NCBI GenBank assembly: GCA_900555165.1 | Contig: USKE01000104.1 | Location: 1-7,810 of the forward strand | Length of the DNA stretch: 7,810 bases | Direction: 5' to 3' | DNA from: an uncultured Porphyromonadaceae bacterium | GTDB lineage: Bacteria; Bacteroidota; Bacteroidia; Bacteroidales; Muribaculaceae | In this document: piece by piece, positions 1 through 6,252 of the stretch | Layout of the letters: every line of letters begins with the position of its first letter | Position numbering within the stretch: position 1 is the first letter of the stretch | Program-made: the position numbers and the translations under genes | Notes under the pieces: generated by a model | Database searches by the model: none | What the model was told of the DNA's origin: nothing | The model's input: only the letters and a program-made list of their open reading frames with translations

Positions 1-46
1 CCCGCCATTATGTTTCTTAACCGGTTGCCGATCATGACATGAATCA

Positions 47-346
47 TTACAGCACCGAGTCCTCGTAATCTATCTCGGCCTTGACCATCAGGGGCACGTC
101 GGCGGTATCTACGGTAGCACCGCTGTCTTTGCGTAGCATGCGGGTCACATAGTCGATGAGATCGGGTTCGATATCTTCATCGGGCTCGTCGGCATCGGCG
201 TCGATGTCGAGCAGTCCGTTTTCCTCATAAAAGTCCCATATCATGTCGACCACATTCAGCACCTGGTCTTCGTCGTAGGCTTTCCGTCCGGCCTCGACCA
301 GCGCCTTGTTGATCCATTCAACGGCTTTGTTCTCATCAAATTCCAT
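47..346 (-). CDS. Small acidic protein of unknown function (99 aa)
   Basis: I do not recognise a named domain. The product is 99 residues, strongly acidic, with an Asp/Glu-rich stretch at about residues 46-62 (LDIDADADEPDEDIEPDL). This lies between two likely helical parts: an N-terminal part (residues 5-43, containing VVDMIWDFYEENGLL) and a C-terminal part with YVTRMLRKD followed by MVKAEIDYEDSVL. There is no signal peptide or membrane segment, so it is probably cytoplasmic. The ATG at 346-344 is preceded by an AT-rich 36-nt gap after the rimM stop, which suggests co-transcription with rimM. The regular pattern (helix, acidic linker, helix, conserved-looking YEDS tail) looks like a real conserved small protein rather than a chance frame. 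A role cannot be inferred beyond its link with a ribosome-maturation gene. It ends with TAA at 49-47, and no terminator is visible in the remaining 46 nt. Confidence 0.75.
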   Translation of the reverse strand: MEFDENKAVEWINKALVEAGRKAYDEDQVLNVVDMIWDFYEENGLLDIDADADEPDEDIEPDLIDYVTRMLRKDSGATVDTADVPLMVKAEIDYEDSVL

Positions 347-382
347 ATATGTATTGATTTTTGAGGTATTTACTATATAATG

Positions 383-907
383 TCAGTCCACGAGTCCCGG
401 GGGCAGGTCAAGAGTCAGGCGCCGGGCCTCGGGGTCGATGGCAGCTATGAACTCGTCGACAGCCGGAACCAGCACCTGCCGGTCGCCGGTGTCGATGCTC
501 AGCAGCACATTCTCGGTCGAGTCGTCAAAACCGTCCACGCGACCCGAAATGGAGCCGTCGGTCGAATCCACCTCGTAACCCACCAGGTCGTCGATATAGA
601 ATCCGTCGGCATCATCATCGCCGGCGGTCTCGAGATCCTCCTTCAAGGCATGGATGGTATGGCCGCAGAGGGCAGCCGCCTCGGCCTCGGTGTCGATGTC
701 GGCCAGTTTCAGCAGATCTGTCGCGGCACCCTTGGGGCGGTCGTTCTCAATGAAGAACGGCACGGGTATGCCGTCGATCTCCACGACCAGACAGCGCATG
801 TGCTCCCACGGCGGAGCCGCGGTGGTATATGCCGCCACCAGTTCCCCGCCCACCCCGTGGGTCTTGAGGAACCGGCCTACCGGACGTATGTCAGACTGTC
901 TGATCAT
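383..907 (-). CDS. rimM: Ribosome maturation factor RimM
   Basis: RimM binds ribosomal protein S19 and assists maturation of the 30S subunit head and 16S rRNA processing in the cytoplasm. The 174-residue product has the usual length. The N-terminal RimM domain shows the glycine-rich signature at residues 11-23 (GRFLKTHGVGGEL), with PVPFFIE at 48-54. The C-terminal PRC-barrel-like domain runs from about residue 101 (GFYIDDLVGYEV) through NVLLSI (133-138) and LVPAVDEFI (146-154) to the family-typical end RRLTLDLPPGL (162-172). The ATG at 907-905 overlaps the TGA of the upstream DUF4290 gene in an ATGA junction, so translation is probably coupled. The purine-rich lysine codons ending that gene lie directly before the start. 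From memory, many Bacteroides genomes carry murA between these two genes; it is absent here. Annotation of function is secure. Confidence 0.95.
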   Translation of the reverse strand: MIRQSDIRPVGRFLKTHGVGGELVAAYTTAAPPWEHMRCLVVEIDGIPVPFFIENDRPKGAATDLLKLADIDTEAEAAALCGHTIHALKEDLETAGDDDADGFYIDDLVGYEVDSTDGSISGRVDGFDDSTENVLLSIDTGDRQVLVPAVDEFIAAIDPEARRLTLDLPPGLVD

Positions 908-1491
908 TTCTTCTTTTTCTTTTTGCTTTTCGCAGGCTGGGGCGCGGCCTTGTACTGGCGCAGGCGCACATGCTGCGGGTCAAGCCTTATCTCGCCACGG
1001 GTCATGTCGGCCAGGTCGCGGAATATGCGCCCGTCGTCCACCCCGTCGGGATTCACCGCCAGCATCTGCTTTTTCATCTGGTTGGCGAGCATCAGCACCA
1101 GCTCGTCACGCGCCTGCCCCGGCTCCATCTCCACAGCCTTGCCGATCATGGCCTGGGTGAGGCGTCCGTAGTGGCGGTAACGCATGGGGCGCTGGGTATA
1201 GGCTACAGTCTCCGGCTGGGTCTGCAGCTCCTCGCGGCTGATGACCGCACAGGGGCAGTCCACATCAAGCCCGAACCCCGACATTATCATCAGGTGGTCC
1301 CAGAGCTTGTGCACATTTTCGGGCTGGCGCAACTCGGGGAAGAGGTTGCCCATGGCCTGGACTATGGTGTGGGCACAGCGTGTGCGCTCGTCACGGTCGG
1401 CGATGGTGAGACAGTAGTCTACCATTTTCTGTATGTTGCGCCCATACTCGGGGAGGACAAGCTGTTTTTGCCTTGTGTTGTATGTCAGCAT
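904..1491 (-). CDS. DUF4290 family protein
   Basis: The 195-residue protein matches the DUF4290 family as I know it from Bacteroidetes: the N-terminus reads MLTYNTRQKQLVLPEYGRNI, followed by a helical region with DERTRCAHTIVQAMGNLFPELR and a KLWDHLMIMSGF segment. The family has no established biochemical function that I can name. There is no signal peptide or transmembrane segment, so it is probably cytoplasmic. The C-terminus is an unusual basic tail ending in Lys-Ser and then six consecutive lysines, encoded at 907-930. The start is fixed by the ATG at 1491-1489, which lies a short distance downstream of a good Bacteroidetes promoter. It is the first gene of the minus-strand unit and overlaps rimM by 4 nt. 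Linkage to rimM suggests a housekeeping role, but this is inference. Confidence 0.9.
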   Translation of the reverse strand: MLTYNTRQKQLVLPEYGRNIQKMVDYCLTIADRDERTRCAHTIVQAMGNLFPELRQPENVHKLWDHLMIMSGFGLDVDCPCAVISREELQTQPETVAYTQRPMRYRHYGRLTQAMIGKAVEMEPGQARDELVLMLANQMKKQMLAVNPDGVDDGRIFRDLADMTRGEIRLDPQHVRLRQYKAAPQPAKSKKKKKK

Positions 1492-1516
1492 AAATTGTAA
1501 ACGTCTTATTAACCCA

Positions 1517-1549
1517 CAAAGTTAACAATAATAAATCTAAGCGCCAAAA
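1517..1549 (-). promoter_or_regulatory. Bacteroidetes-type promoter for the DUF4290-rimM unit
   Basis: Read on the minus strand, TTTTG at 1549-1545 is followed by a 20-bp spacer and TAACTTTG at 1524-1517. This matches the Bacteroidetes primary sigma consensus (TTTG, 19-21 bp, TAnnTTTG) in both elements and in spacing. Transcription would begin near 1512, leaving a leader of roughly 20 nt before the ATG at 1491. The leader is A/T-rich, as is usual in this phylum. Confidence 0.8.
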
Positions 1550-1738
1550 CTGCATGCAGCCTCTATTGTTGCCGAAATGAAAAACAGGCGCACTCAGGCT
1601 GTAACGCAGGGGCATATTTCCTAAGCGGTCATTGCATCACGTGGGATAAAATGTGTTAAAAACCGATAACGGTGCCCCTTGACTGTGAAATAATTATAAG
1701 CCGTGTGACGAAAAGCGCAGACATCATGCAACGTTTCT

Positions 1739-1746
1739 TACCTTTG
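1739..1746 (+). promoter_or_regulatory. -7 element (TAnnTTTG) of the efflux operon promoter
   Basis: TACCTTTG at 1739-1746 is an exact match to the Bacteroidetes -7 consensus, in the common context TTACCTTTGCGGC. The expected -33 TTTG, about 20 bp upstream (near 1715-1718), is not present; GCGC is found there. The promoter may therefore be weak or need an activator. A start near 1751 would give a leader of about 90 nt before the ATPase ATG at 1844. Confidence 0.65.
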
Positions 1747-1764
1747 CGGCGTCTAAGTAATGTC

Positions 1765-1800
1765 CCGGCCAAAGAGGCCGGAGCGCCGTTTCTGCCGGCG
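1765..1800 (+). other. Two tandem GC-rich hairpins in the operon leader
   Basis: CCGGCC (1765-1770) pairs perfectly with GGCCGG (1776-1781) around a 5-nt AAAGA loop. CGCCG (1784-1788) pairs with CGGCG (1796-1800) around a 7-nt loop. Both would lie in the 5' leader of the efflux transcript. Neither is followed by a T-run, so they are not terminators. They could stabilise the mRNA or tune translation; the role is unknown. Confidence 0.55.
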
Positions 1801-1843
1801 TTACAATCATCACACATCTCATGCCTCGGCATACTTCCTGATT

Positions 1844-2503
1844 ATGATAGATCTCACTGATATAAACAAGACTTACCCCGGCGCCGTGCCGGTGCATGTG
1901 CTCAAAGGGGTGAATCTGCACATCGACAAAGGGGAACTGGTTTCCATCATGGGCGCCTCGGGCTCGGGAAAATCGACCCTGCTCAACATACTCGGCATCC
2001 TCGACAACTACGACACCGGGAGTTACGTTCTCGACGGCAAACTCATAAAGAATCTTTCAGAGAACCAGGCCGCCGACTACCGCAACCGCATGATCGGATT
2101 CGTGTTCCAGTCGTTCAACCTCATCAATTACAAGACCGCGCTCGAGAACGTGGCTCTGCCGCTGTTTTACCAGGGTGTGCCGCGTCGCAAACGCAACATG
2201 CTTGCCATGGCCGAACTCGAGAAGATGGGACTGGCCGACCGTGCCAAGCATCTCCCCGGCGAGATGTCGGGCGGTCAGAAACAGCGTGTGGCCATTGCCC
2301 GCGCCATGATAACCAACCCGTCGATAATCCTGGCCGACGAGCCCACCGGCGCGCTCGACTCACAGACCTCGAAAGATGTGATGCAGGTATTCCACGACCT
2401 CAACCGCAACGAGGGGAAAACCATAATCATCGTGACTCACGACCCCGGCGTAGGTGCCCAGGCCGACCGCCTGATACGCATTTCAGACGGCGTAATTGTC
2501 TGA
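1844..2503 (+). CDS. ABC transporter ATP-binding protein (MacB/LolD-like NBD)
   Basis: This 219-residue nucleotide-binding domain hydrolyses ATP at the cytoplasmic face of the inner membrane to drive the two permeases encoded downstream. All motifs are intact: Walker A GASGSGKST (37-45), Q-loop Gln89 in FVFQSFN, signature MSGGQ (141-145, with Met for the usual Leu), Walker B IILADEP (161-167) with catalytic Glu166, D-loop ALD (170-172) and switch His199. The TGALDS sequence is typical of the MacB/LolD/FtsE class. I chose the ATG at 1844 because homologs begin close to the IDLTDINKTYPG segment. An in-frame ATG at 1760 would add 28 Arg/His-rich residues but lies almost at the predicted transcription start and is translated through the leader hairpins. 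In MacB proper this domain is fused to the permease; here it ends at a TGA and the next gene lies 123 nt further on in the same frame. Confidence 0.95.
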   Translation: MIDLTDINKTYPGAVPVHVLKGVNLHIDKGELVSIMGASGSGKSTLLNILGILDNYDTGSYVLDGKLIKNLSENQAADYRNRMIGFVFQSFNLINYKTALENVALPLFYQGVPRRKRNMLAMAELEKMGLADRAKHLPGEMSGGQKQRVAIARAMITNPSIILADEPTGALDSQTSKDVMQVFHDLNRNEGKTIIIVTHDPGVGAQADRLIRISDGVIV

Positions 2504-2534
2504 CCCCGGAACCCCATTTCTCACCGGCGCCCCT

Positions 2535-2592
2535 CCCTAAAGACCCTAAGAGCCCTAAAGACCCTAAAAACCCTAAAGACTCTAAAGACCCT
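2535..2592 (+). repeat. Intergenic 9-bp tandem repeat, unit CCCTAAAGA, about 6.5 copies
   Basis: Six consecutive 9-bp units start at 2535, 2544, 2553, 2562, 2571 and 2580, followed by a partial CCCT at 2589. Units 1, 3 and 5 are CCCTAAAGA; unit 2 is CCCTAAGAG, unit 4 CCCTAAAAA and unit 6 CTCTAAAGA. The array lies between the ATPase stop and the first permease start. It would be transcribed but is probably not translated. In the frame shared by both genes it reads Leu-Lys-Thr repeats without a stop. Confidence 0.95.
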
Positions 2593-2626
2593 TGCGGTTA
2601 ACCCGGGCGCCAAACCATTCACCACA

Positions 2627-3847
2627 GTGTTTGACCTGTTTAACGAAATATTACAGACCCTCAGCCACAACAAGTTGCGCACGGCACTGACCGGCCTGGC
2701 GGTGGCATGGGGCATCTTCATGCTCATCGTGCTGCTGGGCGTGGCCCGAGGAGTCACGAACTCATTCGAGAGCAACATGATGGGTCCCGGTTCGAAATCC
2801 ATTCAGATCTGGGGCGGCAACACCTCGAAACCCTATGGCGGTTATCGCGAGGGGCGCCGCATCCGCATGTCTGACGGCGACCCTGAGGATATCGCCCGGT
2901 CCAACACCCGGCGCATCAGCGACGTGTCGTCGGTCATCTACGGCGAGGCACAACTGACGCGGTCGCCGAAAGCCTCGATGACCATCGAATATACGGGTAT
3001 GTACCCCTCGTCGTTCGCGCAAGAGCGCTACTCGATGGTCAGCGGCCGCTATATCAACGACAAGGACATGGCCGACCAGGCACATGTGATAGTGCTTGCC
3101 GAAGACAACGTGCCGGTGCTTTTCCCCGACGGCGACGACCCTCTCGGCCAGTACGTATCCGTAAAAGGAATCTCGTTCAAGGTGGTAGGCGTTTACCACG
3201 CCAACTGGGGACGCGACAACATAATCCCCTACACCACTGCCCGCACAATGGCGGCGTCTAAAGACGAGGTCGGCTCCATAAAGGTATCGCTCGGCAATGT
3301 CACCACCGAGGCCGACGGCGAGGAGGCCGAGCAGAGCGTGCGCCGCACATTGGCGCGCAACCACACTTTCGACCCTGACGACACGGGCGCCCTCTGGGTA
3401 AACAACCGTTTCACCCAAGGGCTACAGGCTCAGAGCGGCATGAATATCCTCAACATGTCGGTATGGGTGCTTGGCCTGCTGACCCTGCTCAGCGGCATTG
3501 TCGGCATCAGCAACATCATGTTCGTGTCGGTGCGCGAACGCGCCCATGAAATCGGCGTGCGCCGCGCCATCGGTGCACGTCCAGGCTCGATACTCGTGCA
3601 GGTAATCACCGAATCGGTGGCCATCACCACCCTGTTCGGATACATCGGCATAGTCATGGGCACGGCGCTCACACAGGTAATCGGCATGGCCACCGCCGAG
3701 TCGGGCGTGCTTGAGAACCCCACCGTGAACCTGTCGCTGGCATTCGAGGTGACAATGGTGCTGATTGTGGCCGGAGCGCTGGCCGGACTCTTCCCGGCCC
3801 TGAAGGCCATCAAAGTAAAACCTGTAGAAGCTTTGCGCGATGAGTAA
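2627..3847 (+). CDS. MacB/FtsX-family ABC permease, first subunit
   Basis: This is an inner-membrane permease of the MacB type VII ABC class, 406 residues. TM1 lies at about 20-42 (LTGLAVAWGIFMLIVLLG), followed by a periplasmic MacB core domain (about 43-272). TM2 is at 276-300, TM3 at 325-352 and TM4 at 372-392. The cytoplasmic coupling segment RERAHEIGVRRAIGARPGS (303-321) and the end ALKAIKVKPVEALR are FtsX-family hallmarks that contact the ATPase. The start is a GTG: no in-frame ATG exists between the ATPase stop and this point, and the family begins with a short FDLFNEI-type amphipathic stretch just before NKLRT. It overlaps the second permease by 8 nt. Together they probably form a heterodimer powered by two copies of the ATPase. 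TM limits are my estimates by eye. Confidence 0.93.
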   Translation: MFDLFNEILQTLSHNKLRTALTGLAVAWGIFMLIVLLGVARGVTNSFESNMMGPGSKSIQIWGGNTSKPYGGYREGRRIRMSDGDPEDIARSNTRRISDVSSVIYGEAQLTRSPKASMTIEYTGMYPSSFAQERYSMVSGRYINDKDMADQAHVIVLAEDNVPVLFPDGDDPLGQYVSVKGISFKVVGVYHANWGRDNIIPYTTARTMAASKDEVGSIKVSLGNVTTEADGEEAEQSVRRTLARNHTFDPDDTGALWVNNRFTQGLQAQSGMNILNMSVWVLGLLTLLSGIVGISNIMFVSVRERAHEIGVRRAIGARPGSILVQVITESVAITTLFGYIGIVMGTALTQVIGMATAESGVLENPTVNLSLAFEVTMVLIVAGALAGLFPALKAIKVKPVEALRDE

Positions 3848-5096
3848 GATAAACATACCGATATTTGATCTCGAGAACTGGAAGGAGATCGGCGCCACGC
3901 TGTCGCGCAACAAGACGCGCACCTTCCTTACCGGTTTCGGCATCTTCTGGGGCGTGGCGATGCTGGCCCTGCTGCTGGGTGGAGCCCGCGGCGGCAAAGA
4001 CCTGCTGATGCGCAACTTCGAGGGGTTCGCCACCAACTGCGCGTTCGGATTCTCGGGGCGTACCTCAATGCCCTATAAAGGCTACGCCAAAGGGCGTGCC
4101 TGGGAAATCGAGCTGAAAGACCTTGAGGCGATAAAGCAGTCTTTTCCCGAACTGAAGGCCGTCACCGGCAACCAGTGGTCGGGCGGTAGTTTCCGTCACG
4201 ACAAATATGTCACGACCGGACAGACTATGGGCGCTTTCCCCGAACTGCTTGACGTGATGCTCCCCAAGATTTATGGCGGAAGGTGGATTAACGCCACCGA
4301 CATCGCCACCGAACGCAAGGTGGCATGCGTGGGCAAACGCGTGGCCGAACAGCTTTACCCCGACGACCCGCTGCCGCTTGGTAAAGACATATTGGTAAAT
4401 AACATCACTTACCGCATCGTTGGCATAATCGGACAGGAGAACAACCTGCAGATCGGAGGCCGTTTCGATGAGATGGTGATCATGCCCTACACCACTTTCT
4501 GCAAGGCTTACGGTTATGACCAGTCGGTCGACGCCATCTTCATGGTGGCCCGCGAGGGACAGAAGATGGGCGACGTGCTGCCGCGCGTGCGCCGGTTCAT
4601 CTACAACCGTCATTTCATCCACCCCAACGATACCGACGCCATGTGGCTGAAAGACATATCAGAGGAGTTCGGCAAGCTCGACATGCTCTTCATGGGTCTG
4701 TCACTGCTGGCCGGTTTCATAGGATTCTCCACACTGATAGCCGGCGTAATCGGCATCGGCAACATAATGTGGATCATAGTCAAGGAACGCACACAGGAAA
4801 TCGGCGTACGCCGCGCCCTCGGGGCGAAACCGCGCGACATTATCGTGCAGATCCTTTCGGAGGGGATGGCGCTCACCGCCGTGGCCGGAACCGCAGGCAT
4901 CTCGCTGGCGGTAATCATCCTGGCTGTGCTGCAGCATGCCACAGCCAGTGACACCTCGGTGGCCGGTTTCCAGATGGCCCCCGGGCAGGCGGTGTGGATC
5001 ATGGCCGTGTTCCTTGTTCTCGGCAGCTGTGCGGGGCTCATCCCGGCCATAAAGGCTATGCGCATAAAGCCGATTGAGGCGCTGAACGACAAGTGA
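3840..5096 (+). CDS. MacB/FtsX-family ABC permease, second subunit
   Basis: This 418-residue permease is a diverged paralogue of the preceding one with the same layout: NKTRTFLTGFGIFWG entering TM1 (about 29-49), a periplasmic MacB core domain (about 50-280), then TM2 (284-313), TM3 (340-365) and TM4 (383-403). The coupling segment KERTQEIGVRRALGAKP (315-331) and the end AIKAMRIKPIEAL are near-identical in pattern to the first permease, whereas the periplasmic domains differ markedly. This favours a heterodimer with a specialised adaptor or substrate face. The ATG at 3840 overlaps the end of the first permease (ATGAGTAA), indicating translational coupling. After its TGA a 58-nt, A-rich gap precedes the adaptor gene. 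No promoter motif is visible in that gap. The substrate is unknown. Confidence 0.93.
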   Translation: MSKINIPIFDLENWKEIGATLSRNKTRTFLTGFGIFWGVAMLALLLGGARGGKDLLMRNFEGFATNCAFGFSGRTSMPYKGYAKGRAWEIELKDLEAIKQSFPELKAVTGNQWSGGSFRHDKYVTTGQTMGAFPELLDVMLPKIYGGRWINATDIATERKVACVGKRVAEQLYPDDPLPLGKDILVNNITYRIVGIIGQENNLQIGGRFDEMVIMPYTTFCKAYGYDQSVDAIFMVAREGQKMGDVLPRVRRFIYNRHFIHPNDTDAMWLKDISEEFGKLDMLFMGLSLLAGFIGFSTLIAGVIGIGNIMWIIVKERTQEIGVRRALGAKPRDIIVQILSEGMALTAVAGTAGISLAVIILAVLQHATASDTSVAGFQMAPGQAVWIMAVFLVLGSCAGLIPAIKAMRIKPIEALNDK

Positions 5097-5154
5097 CATA
5101 TCCGTCACTGATTACAAAATATCATCACATTCAGAAACAAAACAAACAATATAA

Positions 5155-6252
5155 ATGAAAAAGTTTTTCAAAATCGTGCTCTGGTGCATCGTGGCGTGCA
5201 TGTTTGTCGGCACATTTGTATTCCTGTTTCTCAATTCGCGTCATCACGACACAACCTACGAACTGGTAACCCCCGAACGCGGCGACGTGGAGCGCACAAG
5301 CGTGCTCACCGGCAAAATCGAGCCGCGTGACGAAATCGAAATCAAGCCTCAGATCTCAGGCATCATCTCGGAGATTCTGGTCGAGGCAGGCGACCATGTG
5401 AACAACGGCGACATCATTGCCAAGATCAAGGTCATCCCCGAAGAAGCCCAGCTCTCGCAGGCCCTGAACCGCGTTGACGTAGCGAAAATCAGCCTCGAAC
5501 AGGCCAAGGCCACCTACGAGCGCACCCGCATGCTTTACGAGAAGAAATATGAGAGCCGCGAGAAATTCGAGGCCGACAAGGCCGCCTACGACCAGGCACG
5601 TGCCGAACTCTCGCAGGCCCAGGACCAGCTCACCATCGTGCGCGACGGCGTATCGGCATCCAACGCCCAGGGGTCGAACACTCTGGTACGTTCCACCGTT
5701 ACCGGCGTGGTTCTCGAAGTACCGGTGAAGGTAGGTTCGTCGGTAATCCAGTCGAACACGTTCAACGACGGCACCACAATCGCCAAAGTGGCCGACATGA
5801 CCGACCTCATCTTCAAGGGGAAAGTTGACGAGACCGAAATCGACCTGCTTTCTGAAGGGCAGGCAGTCACCATCTCGGTCGGCGCCGTAGCCGGATCGAA
5901 CTTCAAGGCTGTCATCGAGAAAATCGCCCCTATGGCCGTGGATGACAACGGCACCAACACCTTCGAGGTAAAGGCCGCCATCGACGCCGCCGACACCGGA
6001 AAACTGCGCGCCGGCTACTCGGCCAACGCTTCGGTTGTGCTGCAGCGTGCCGAGGGCGCCGTGGTAATCCCCGAAAGCGTGATTGAATATGAGGGAGACA
6101 GCGCCTTCGTCTATGTTCTCGAGGCCGAGAAACCGGCTCAGAAATTCCGCCGTCAGGCCGTGAAGACCGGCGTGAGCGACGGCCTGAAAGTTGCCCTCAC
6201 CGACAGCGTGATCAACACCAAGACAAAACTCCGCGGCAATGAAAACAAGTAA
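5155..6252 (+). CDS. MacA-like periplasmic adaptor (HlyD/RND-type membrane fusion protein)
   Basis: This 365-residue adaptor should bridge the MacB-type permeases and the TolC-like channel across the periplasm. The order of parts is classic: an N-terminal membrane anchor (KKFFK then a hydrophobic run to about residue 26), the first half of the lipoyl-like barrel-sandwich domain (about 45-91, IKPQISGIISEILVEAGDHV), a coiled-coil hairpin rich in Ala/Gln/Glu (95-163), and the second lipoyl half (about 176-210, RSTVTGVVLEVPVKVGSSV). A beta-barrel domain (213-265) and a membrane-proximal domain (268-365) follow. The hairpin is short, as in MacA rather than HlyD. The ATG at 5155 follows an A-rich stretch (AAACAAAACAAACAATATAA), a typical Bacteroidetes initiation region. 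The 3' end overlaps the channel gene by 14 nt. Confidence 0.95.
   Translation: MKKFFKIVLWCIVACMFVGTFVFLFLNSRHHDTTYELVTPERGDVERTSVLTGKIEPRDEIEIKPQISGIISEILVEAGDHVNNGDIIAKIKVIPEEAQLSQALNRVDVAKISLEQAKATYERTRMLYEKKYESREKFEADKAAYDQARAELSQAQDQLTIVRDGVSASNAQGSNTLVRSTVTGVVLEVPVKVGSSVIQSNTFNDGTTIAKVADMTDLIFKGKVDETEIDLLSEGQAVTISVGAVAGSNFKAVIEKIAPMAVDDNGTNTFEVKAAIDAADTGKLRAGYSANASVVLQRAEGAVVIPESVIEYEGDSAFVYVLEAEKPAQKFRRQAVKTGVSDGLKVALTDSVINTKTKLRGNENK

Larger units (their letters stand above)
1492..1843. other. Divergent intergenic regulatory region
   Basis: This 352-nt gap separates the two divergent units. It holds the minus-strand promoter (1517-1549), a 10-bp palindrome CTGCATGCAG at 1550-1559 adjoining that promoter's -33 element, the plus-strand -7 element (1739-1746), and the plus-strand leader with its hairpins. 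Short open frames crossing it look like chance: they lack recognisable protein signatures and run over promoter and leader sequence. I see no tRNA, known riboswitch fold or mobile-element end in 1560-1738. Confidence 0.7.

Noticed and set aside
380..1171. Long plus-strand open frame antisense to rimM and DUF4290 (263 codons)
   Set aside because: It mirrors two confidently identified genes, shows no recognisable domain, and contains a low-complexity phenylalanine run that is the reverse complement of the lysine tail. GC-rich codon use keeps antisense frames open.
1550..1559. Perfect 10-bp palindrome CTGCATGCAG next to the DUF4290 promoter as an operator
   Set aside because: Several palindromes of this length are expected by chance in a window of this size, and no second copy was seen nearby.
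1747..1800. Possible switch: CGGCG at 1747-1751 competing with 1796-1800 for CGCCG at 1784-1788
   Set aside because: The first element lies immediately after the -7 box and is probably mostly upstream of the transcription start, so it would not be in the RNA.
1760..1843. In-frame 28-residue N-terminal extension of the ATPase from ATG 1760
   Set aside because: It would start almost at the predicted transcription start and be encoded by the hairpin leader. The Arg/His-rich sequence is unlike ABC ATPase N-termini, and ATG 1844 gives the normal length.
2535..2592. CRISPR-like or telomere-type array
   Set aside because: Units are 9 bp with no spacers and no cas genes, and the array is internal to an operon, not at a replicon end.
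5188..5199. Lipobox-like IVAC (residues 12-15) in the adaptor
   Set aside because: The hydrophobic run before it is too short and continues past it to about residue 26, which fits an uncleaved membrane anchor as in MacA.
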